Shown here: in pieces, positions 63,501 to 64,000 of the stretch | Position numbering within the stretch: position 1 is the first letter of the stretch | Layout of the letters: each line of letters starts with the position of its first letter | NCBI GenBank assembly: GCA_943736015.1 | Contig: OX031070.1 | Span: 22,527,673-22,591,672 of the forward strand | Direction: 5' to 3' | Source: Tridacna crocea | Taxonomy: Eukaryota > Mollusca > Bivalvia > Cardiida > Cardiidae | DNA length: 64,000 nucleotides | The notes under the pieces: generated by a model | Told to the model about the DNA's origin: nothing | Database searches by the model: none | Seen by the model: only the letters and a program-made list of their open reading frames with translations | Program-made: the position numbers and the translations under genes

Positions 63501-63953
63501 CCCGTTCGGATAATTTCTGCCATTGTTATGAAAGTTAAAATTGTCGTCTGCAAACTCTTTCAGTTTGGAAGAGTCTAAAATTTGTCGTTTGGGAAAGAGT
63601 TAAAGCAGTGGTTTGGTAGGCCTATGTGACAGTTTGTTCTTTTTGCCAAATGTCTGTGACAACAAAGTGGGCACACACTCTCTCTCTCTTAAAGATATCA
63701 TTACCTCTATTTGATGCCCTAGTTCTTCATTAGATTGCTCCACTTTTCGTTCCAATTCTGCATTCTTTTCCAGTAAAGCTTTCCCAAGCTCAGCAGCAAG
63801 CATTAAATCTTTGTGTTTCTGATCTAACAGAGCTTGTAGATTTTCTCCACTTTTCTGAGTCTGCTCCTCCGCAGGATACAATCCCTGCTCTTCCGCATCT
63901 TCATCGTATTCTTCATCTCCAAAAAATTTCAAAGATTCGCCTGGCATAGCCAT
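31199..63953 (-). CDS. BICDL1: BICD-family-like cargo adaptor (BICDL1/BICDL2 orthologue), complete, eleven coding exons
   Basis: BICDL/BICDR proteins link cargo (Rab6/Rab13 vesicles, kinesin KIF1C in vertebrates) to dynein-dynactin. Exons: 63705-63953, 60613-60798, 47839-47982, 41930-42076, 37122-37307, 35299-35424, 34425-34610, 33731-33901, 32460-32611, 31894-32014, 31199-31312. They join in frame to 593 residues (human BICDL1 573). Residues 53-57 (LAAELGKALLEKN) carry the AAxxG CC1 box that binds dynein light intermediate chain. MTLFNELTQ (LFNEL at ~281-285) is a Spindly-type motif for the dynactin pointed end. Coiled coil ~42-275 is followed by an acidic linker (GDDDIECDDDD) and further coils. 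Residues 517-560 (LNHQLMEAVQQKNSL...W) match human LNSQLLDAIQQKLNL. Introns total over 31 kb; nine of ten are phase 0. A plus-strand TTTATT at 30864-30869 (AATAAA on the coding strand), 330 nt past the stop, is a candidate poly(A) signal. I cannot separate paralogues 1 and 2. Confidence 0.92.
31894..32014 (-). CDS. BICDL1: BICDL exon 10: conserved C-terminal coil
   Basis: 121 nt; the first base completes Arg, then RYTMEKDLQQARYEIIVLNH...QLMEAVQQKNSLSELMDQWQ. Donor GTGGGT. The best conserved part of the family. Confidence 0.9.
32053..32248 (+). mobile_element. TTAA hairpin MITE, right end lost
   Basis: TTAA 32053-32056; both arms changed near the stem base (GTGGAAAAAGG / CCATTTTCTAC). 39 bp upstream of BICDL exon 10 in its intron. 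Confidence 0.8.
32460..32611 (-). CDS. BICDL1: BICDL exon 9
   Basis: 152 nt, acceptor ACCATCCAG, donor GAAAG|GTATTT. AIALLKHARRERDSAIE matches human LQKAIRDRDEAIAKK. Ends in phase 2, the only non-zero phase in the gene. Confidence 0.88.
33088..33317 (+). mobile_element. TTAA hairpin MITE with matched arm change
   Basis: CACTGTGGG / CCCACAGTG, palindrome otherwise perfect; right end TTCA. Confidence 0.87.
33731..33901 (-). CDS. BICDL1: BICDL exon 8, coiled coil
   Basis: 171 nt between ATATTTTCAG and GTAATA; TQNTHLSEIKSLQQRVGDLE... to MSELSKQ, phase 0. Confidence 0.88.
33965..34120 (+). mobile_element. TTAA hairpin MITE remnant
   Basis: CATCGTGAGAAGCTTCTGAAAA to GTCTAAAGATTTGCC, with the palindrome replaced by an A-rich stretch. 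Confidence 0.5.
34425..34610 (-). CDS. BICDL1: BICDL exon 7
   Basis: 186 nt, acceptor TTATTTACAG, donor GTACTA. LEEDIVHAYRYLRDMCHEIR (human LQLWEAYCQVRYLCSHLR), then SVTSDASGSL and a helix IVELRDVIHGALEKANQ. Confidence 0.9.
35299..35424 (-). CDS. BICDL1: BICDL exon 6: acidic linker
   Basis: 126 nt, acceptor TCTCTTTCAG, donor GTAAGG; YPPSMFGDDDIECDDDD...EEGKETSK, a disordered acidic linker. Confidence 0.88.
36561..36597. repeat. (TC)n microsatellite
   Basis: Eighteen uninterrupted TC repeats in BICDL intron 5. Confidence 0.95.
36618..36827 (+). mobile_element. second TTAA-type hairpin MITE (GATCAGACTGCA palindrome)
   Basis: TTAACCCTGC left end, 3' part GGACAGTATAGATCCAAGATC hairpin then GTGAGTCGCGCTTAGCAGCC and a decayed right end. 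Other copies: 38718-38946, 58708-58922, 62407-62624; partial ones near 42770, 44890, 51727 and 59410. Confidence 0.75.
37122..37307 (-). CDS. BICDL1: BICDL exon 5: end of first coil and Spindly motif
   Basis: 186 nt, acceptor TATCCACAG, donor CCC|GTAAGT. LLKKNQEIRELHDRN..., then a Ser-rich break and SMTLFNELTQIS, equivalent to human SLLSEIEQSM. Confidence 0.9.
37361..37429. repeat. 69-bp direct repeat, copy 1
   Basis: GGTAAATATCGTAAAGG ... TATTATGAGAGTTGGGGTC; copy 2 at 37613-37680. Each copy is followed at once by a TTAA MITE. Confidence 0.8.
37427..37612 (+). mobile_element. TTAA hairpin MITE, cut at its right end by the duplicated flank
   Basis: TTAA 37427-37430; sequence stops at CTGCAAATGCATA where copy 2 of the 69-bp repeat begins. 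Confidence 0.82.
37613..37680. repeat. 69-bp direct repeat, copy 2
   Basis: About 84% identical to 37361-37429 by eye. Confidence 0.8.
37677..37908 (-). mobile_element. TTAA hairpin MITE, diverged
   Basis: Left CTTATGTCTTTACC, right GGTCAAGGTTTAA; imperfect palindrome. Confidence 0.7.
38291..38548 (-). mobile_element. GTGACCC-ended MITE
   Basis: GTGATCCGTCATGCATAAAG ... GTGTGCCTGATCAC with the hairpin GTGTCGACTCTGGTCAG / mirror intact. Confidence 0.75.
38718..38946 (+). mobile_element. second TTAA-type hairpin MITE, intact
   Basis: TTAA 38718-38721 and 38943-38946; contains a long T-run then G-run (38796-38823) and a near-perfect palindrome around GCACGTTCTGTGC. Confidence 0.8.
39076..39446. 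repeat. 37-bp minisatellite, ~10 units
   Basis: Unit GCATATCTCTATTCATTTG plus AAAACTTGATAAAGTAAC, with shorter and A-insertion variants. Confidence 0.9.
39471..39699 (-). mobile_element. TTAA hairpin MITE
   Basis: TTAA both ends; apex GCTGGTAGCCAGC. Abuts the minisatellite. Confidence 0.88.
39700..39970. mobile_element. dispersed repeat with GACCCAGGTCAGC hairpin
   Basis: ATGTCCTGGCAAAAGGG ... TCGGCCCAGGTCAGCTTGCG hairpin ... TTTTCACAAAGTATGACTCAT; the most complete copy of the family also at 3150 and 49740. Confidence 0.55.
40051..40279 (+). mobile_element. TTAA hairpin MITE
   Basis: Right TTAA 40276-40279; unmatched changes in the stem (AAAAAGAG / CTCCATTTC). Confidence 0.83.
40280..41299. 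other. BICDL intron 4 stretch without a recognised element
   Basis: Two related ~60-bp segments with GCGCATGCGCAA(A/C)AGAAA (40697 and 40902) suggest a local duplication; otherwise nothing assigned. Confidence 0.4.
41300..41548. mobile_element. inverted-repeat element with TACGTAGAGAAATGACCC internal repeats
   Basis: Ends CCGG(A)TGTAATGCAGAAAAA / TTTTTCTGCATTACACCGG; inside, five or six alternating palindromic blocks of GGGTCATT.TCTACGTAGA. Second copy at 45373-45580. Confidence 0.78.
41580..41808 (+). mobile_element. TTAA hairpin MITE
   Basis: TTAA both ends, palindrome near-perfect; 32 bp downstream of element 41300-41548. Confidence 0.88.
41930..42076 (-). CDS. BICDL1: BICDL exon 4, coiled coil
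   Basis: 147 nt (49 codons, seven heptads) between TTTTTACAG and GTAAGC; IVTLGERNAELERSLQK... to KNEQESE. Confidence 0.9.
42180..42262. repeat. pyrimidine-rich (CT/GTCT)n tract
   Basis: Imperfect TCTGTCTC repeats about 100 bp upstream of BICDL exon 4. Confidence 0.8.
42433..42668. mobile_element. TIR element with TGCGCAGGCT palindromes, diverged
   Basis: GCAACACATGAAAAGGG ... CCCCTTTTCGCGAGTTAC; same layout as 27253-27521. Confidence 0.65.
43324..43529. mobile_element. hAT-like MITE
   Basis: Ends CAGGGGCGGATCCAGG / CCTGGATCCGCCAGTG, typical of animal hAT MITEs, and a G-run near the left end. I see no exact 8-bp target duplication. Confidence 0.65.
43955..44131. mobile_element. 177-bp long-palindrome element
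   Basis: Arms begin CACCAACCATTCTTA and meet at TTGGCTAAACC-ACTT-GGTTTAGCCAA; almost the whole element is one imperfect hairpin. Confidence 0.75.
44634..44861 (+). mobile_element. TTAA hairpin MITE
   Basis: TTAA 44634-44637; one arm mismatch (GTTGGAAAAGG). Confidence 0.83.
45373..45580. mobile_element. inverted-repeat element with TACGTA blocks, copy 2
   Basis: CCGGTGTAATGCAGATAAATG ... TTTCATTACACCGG; four TACGTAGA blocks, fewer than at 41300. Confidence 0.78.
46096..46316 (-). mobile_element. TTAA hairpin MITE with shortened apex
   Basis: The apex half TGCTGGTTACC is deleted, leaving GGAGAAAA-CAGCATTTTCTTC; ends intact. Confidence 0.85.
46313..46511 (+). mobile_element. TTAA hairpin MITE abutting the previous copy
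   Basis: Shares TTAA 46313-46316; left third truncated, right end AAAGGTTAA. Confidence 0.7.
46583..46853 (+). mobile_element. TTAA hairpin MITE with insertion in the core
   Basis: TTAA both ends; the palindrome is replaced by ~60 bp including CACTTCACAACACAATC and a C-run. Confidence 0.78.
47329..47556 (-). mobile_element. TTAA hairpin MITE, near-perfect copy
   Basis: TTAA both ends, perfect palindrome; closely similar to 16154-16382. Confidence 0.9.
47839..47982 (-). CDS. BICDL1: BICDL exon 3, coiled coil
   Basis: 144 nt between TGTTTCCAG and GTAAAC. NEKLLEELQQARLKEEQLVDK corresponds to human NQRLLDQLSRASEVERQLSMQ, which places it directly after exon 2 with nothing missing in the 12.6-kb intron. 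Confidence 0.9.
48029..48258 (+). mobile_element. TTAA hairpin MITE, CG-core version, intact
   Basis: TTAACCCTTTACTCCATAGA ... GCCTTATGGGCTACAGGGTTAA with arms GGCAAAATGTGAAA / TTTCACCTTTTGCC. 47 bp from BICDL exon 3. Confidence 0.87.
48801..49010 (-). mobile_element. TTAA hairpin MITE with matched arm changes
   Basis: Stem AAAACCTTGCGGGAAAAGG faces CCTTTTCCCGCAAGGTTTT with no mismatch, although it differs from the reference (ACATTGTGGG) at three paired positions. Confidence 0.85.
49184..49410 (+). mobile_element. TTAA hairpin MITE
   Basis: TTAA 49184-49187 and 49407-49410. Confidence 0.87.
49407..49634 (-). mobile_element. TTAA hairpin MITE, CG-core, sharing TTAA with its neighbour
   Basis: Starts in the very TTAA (49407-49410) that ends the previous MITE; ends GGTTAA at 49634. 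Apex has an extra C on the right arm (GAGCCAATTT). Confidence 0.87.
50282..50519 (-). mobile_element. TTAA hairpin MITE with inverted duplication at its right end
   Basis: The right end reads TGTAGGGATTGTGTGGCAATCCCTACA before GGTTAA, a new small hairpin. Confidence 0.82.
50919..51146 (+). mobile_element. TTAA hairpin MITE
   Basis: TTAA 50919-50922, right end AAAGGGTAA; near-perfect palindrome with one arm change (AAAAGAAGAAAA). Confidence 0.86.
51152..51192. repeat. (CA)n microsatellite, interrupted
   Basis: CA repeats broken by CCCC and CT; a further ACACACAC run at 51242. Confidence 0.9.
51463..51691 (-). mobile_element. TTAA hairpin MITE
   Basis: TTAA left, CTAA right; perfect palindrome. 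Confidence 0.88.
51727..51829 (+). mobile_element. second TTAA-type hairpin MITE, 3' part
   Basis: GTTCTGTGCAGTCTTATC to AGCCCAAGGGTTAA. Confidence 0.6.
51838..51932 (-). mobile_element. TTAA hairpin MITE, right half
   Basis: Starts in the right palindrome arm; ends TTAA 51929-51932. Confidence 0.65.
51929..52158. mobile_element. TTAA hairpin MITE, hybrid of two versions
   Basis: Left terminus of the CG-core family (CACTCCATAGATACTCATTT), outer arms GGGAAAAGG as in the reference, apex GCTCGTAACGAAC, and a right half (TATCTTTATCTGCTGCTG) seen in neither. Shares TTAA 51929 with its neighbour. Confidence 0.8.
52765..52971 (-). pseudogene. fragment of an endonuclease/exonuclease/phosphatase domain from a transposon
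   Basis: About 68 residues with VILGDFNINVSD and EPTTDNQLAVDIVFAN, the GDFN and late D/T blocks of EEP nucleases found in Helentron/PIF1-linked and LINE proteins. No catalytic upstream part in the window. It lies against tandem-core element D. Confidence 0.5.
52980..54566 (+). repeat. tandem-core element D (~165-bp units, nine copies)
   Basis: Anchor CTTCTTTGTTCCTATG recurs about every 165 bp from 53002 to 54159; units include GGGGCAGGGCCAGTTTTGACC and CCAAATATCAAAGCTCTACG. Tail GACGGTCGACGGACGACGG, then ATAGCTCAC ... GTGAGCT hairpin. In BICDL intron 2. Confidence 0.82.
54567..54692 (+). mobile_element. TTAA hairpin MITE, right half
   Basis: GATGTTCCCCTTTTAAAACAA to GACAAGTTAA; starts exactly at the end of element D. 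Confidence 0.6.
54780..55980 (+). repeat. satellite array, tier 1 (~112-bp units, 11 copies)
   Basis: Anchor GGCTTTGCTATACGTAAAC at 54850, 54965, 55076, 55189, 55301, 55413, 55528, 55645, 55752, 55849 and 55946. Each unit has two diverged halves containing ATTGCCT(A/T)CTAAACT. Confidence 0.9.
55981..56075 (+). repeat. hairpin tail inside the satellite
   Basis: ACGGACAGACAGACAGACGG then AAGCTCTGCTGG ... CCAGTAGAGCT; the same tail style as the tandem-core elements, showing that tier 1 is the core of such an element. Confidence 0.7.
56076..56790 (+). repeat. satellite array, tier 2 (~64-bp units, ~11 copies)
   Basis: Unit CACGTCGTCGCTTTGGCTTT + GCTATACGTAAAGCTTATTG + CCCTCTTAACTAAATACATT, i.e. 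one half of the tier 1 unit. Confidence 0.88.
56797..56931. mobile_element. TGCGCAGGCT element, right half
   Basis: GATCAGCCTGCGCCCACTGC hairpin, TTTACGCAAATGTCCGAATA, C-run, CGCGTGTTGCAAGCC. Confidence 0.65.
57354..57582 (-). mobile_element. TTAA hairpin MITE, CG-core version, intact
   Basis: TTAACCCTTTACCCCATAAG ... ATCTATGGAGTAAAGGGTTAA; arms GGCAAAAGGTGAAATTGCTCG / mirror, perfect. Same ends as 49407-49634. Confidence 0.9.
58708..58922 (+). mobile_element. second TTAA-type hairpin MITE, diverged
   Basis: CCTGCTAAAAAGTTAAATGAC ... GAGTCGCGCTTAGCATCGTAAGGG; hairpin scrambled. Confidence 0.65.
59410..59500. repeat. near-perfect palindrome of the GATCAGACTGCA family
   Basis: GGACAGTATAGATCCAAGATC ... 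mirror ... ATACCGTCC around TGTTCTGTGC, with different flanks from the TTAA-type copies. Confidence 0.7.
60105..60180 (+). repeat. tRNA-like SINE remnant
   Basis: A-box-like TAGCTCAGTTAATAGAG and B-box-like GGCTCGATTCC spaced as in a tRNA; the acceptor ends do not pair. Confidence 0.4.
60400..60590 (-). mobile_element. TTAA hairpin MITE, diverged
   Basis: Core AAGAAAATGCTGTTATCAGC; ends 23 bp before BICDL exon 2. Confidence 0.6.
60613..60798 (-). CDS. BICDL1: BICDL exon 2, coiled coil
   Basis: 186 nt, phase 0 both ends, acceptor TTCCTATAG, donor GTAACT. VLQQEKYAQHLKFENLEAEY to IRDLSLQ. Confidence 0.9.
60844..60960 (+). mobile_element. TTAA hairpin MITE, left end
   Basis: TTAACCCTTCATCAAACTATC, then loss of similarity before the palindrome. 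Confidence 0.45.
61037..61190 (+). mobile_element. TTAA hairpin MITE, right half lost
   Basis: TTAACCTATTATCACACAATT; core AAAGCTGGTGTAAGCATTTT. Confidence 0.7.
61520..61745 (-). mobile_element. TTAA hairpin MITE
   Basis: Left end eroded, right TTAA 61742-61745. Confidence 0.82.
61959..62397 (-). mobile_element. GTGACCC-ended MITE carrying a nested TTAA MITE
   Basis: Ends GTGACCCAACACGC ... GCATGACGGGTCAC; interrupted at ATCAACTTAA by the insertion at 62132. The uninterrupted counterpart is at 38454-38466 (ATTATCAACTTAAATTG). Confidence 0.78.
62132..62346 (-). mobile_element. TTAA hairpin MITE nested in the GTGACCC element
   Basis: Left junction at TTAA 62132-62135; apex expanded (CACCAGCTGCAGCAT); right terminus lost with part of the host element. 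Confidence 0.82.
62407..62624 (+). mobile_element. second TTAA-type hairpin MITE
   Basis: TTAACCCTCATCCTGC ... GATTAGCAGCCTAAGGGCTTA, hairpin AAGATCAGACTGC / GCAGTCTGATCTT intact. Confidence 0.78.
62740..62965 (-). mobile_element. TTAA hairpin MITE, short-stem relative
   Basis: Layout of the family but the palindrome is reduced to TGTAGAAAAAGGAGTA / TACTCCTTTTTCTACA; ends GAGGGATTAA. Confidence 0.6.
63394..63603 (+). mobile_element. TTAA hairpin MITE lacking the hairpin tip
   Basis: TTAA both ends; same body as 20096-20324, but the apex and part of the right arm are deleted (AAATTGCT joins CCTTTTCTC). Ends 102 bp past BICDL exon 1. Confidence 0.85.
63705..63953 (-). CDS. BICDL1: BICDL exon 1: start, acidic head and CC1 box
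   Basis: ATG at 63953 (a second Met two codons on). Acidic segment GDEEYDEDAEEQG, then LLDQKHKDLMLAAELGKALL. 83 codons, donor GTAATG. Upstream 47 bp are 5'UTR or promoter. Confidence 0.9.
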
Positions 63954-64000
63954 ATTGGAGCCGGGGAAGGTAAGTATCTCCGTCTATAGCTTCTGTTGAA

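Overview
Eukaryotic nuclear DNA, most likely from a bivalve mollusc. There are no prokaryotic-style genes. Three vertebrate-type genes are split into short exons by AT-rich introns full of repeats, and the repeat families (TTAA-flanked hairpin MITEs, elements with a core of ~150-165 bp tandem repeats and a hairpin tail, tRNA-derived SINEs) are of the sort common in bivalves. The bivalve call is inference from repeat style; I cannot name the species.

All three host genes lie on the minus strand. (1) TCHP (trichoplein), 5' half only: seven coding exons from the start codon at 14801 down to 552, with the rest beyond the left edge. (2) CYB5D2 (neuferricin, a cytochrome-b5-like haem protein): complete, four exons, 26458 to 21740, 273 residues. 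(3) A BICDL1/BICDL2 orthologue (BICD-family-like dynein cargo adaptor): complete, eleven coding exons over 32.8 kb, 63953 to 31199, 593 residues. For all three I joined exons by splice sites, reading phase and remembered similarity to the human proteins; every phase closes. TCHP and BICDL are both coiled-coil proteins of the centrosome/microtubule transport world, but nothing here shows joint regulation.

TCHP intron 1 carries a 4.0 kb DNA transposon (10354-14373) with 521-bp terminal inverted repeats and one intact 692-residue DDE transposase that ends in a SWIM-type zinc finger. It is inserted in an older tandem-repeat element. Between TCHP and CYB5D2 there is a U6 snRNA-like sequence with a TATA box and octamer at snRNA-gene spacing.

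The rest is mostly repeats. About 55-60 copies of a ~230 bp TTAA-flanked MITE with a central near-perfect palindrome are spread over the window, roughly one per kb, many inside introns. They come in at least two palindrome versions in which base changes are matched on both arms. Other families: a second TTAA-type hairpin MITE, a GTGACCC-ended MITE, a family with TGCGCAGGCT palindromes, a TACGTA-rich inverted-repeat element, a MULE-like element with a 9-bp target duplication nested in a TTAA MITE, a hAT-like MITE, five tandem-core elements, a two-tier satellite (54780-56790), a 37-bp minisatellite and tandem tRNA-like SINEs.

Strongest leads: matched (concerted) evolution of the palindrome arms, the divergent U6-like gene, the intact DDE-SWIM transposon, and the nested or abutting TTAA insertions. 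All comparisons with human proteins and known families are from memory; no search was run.
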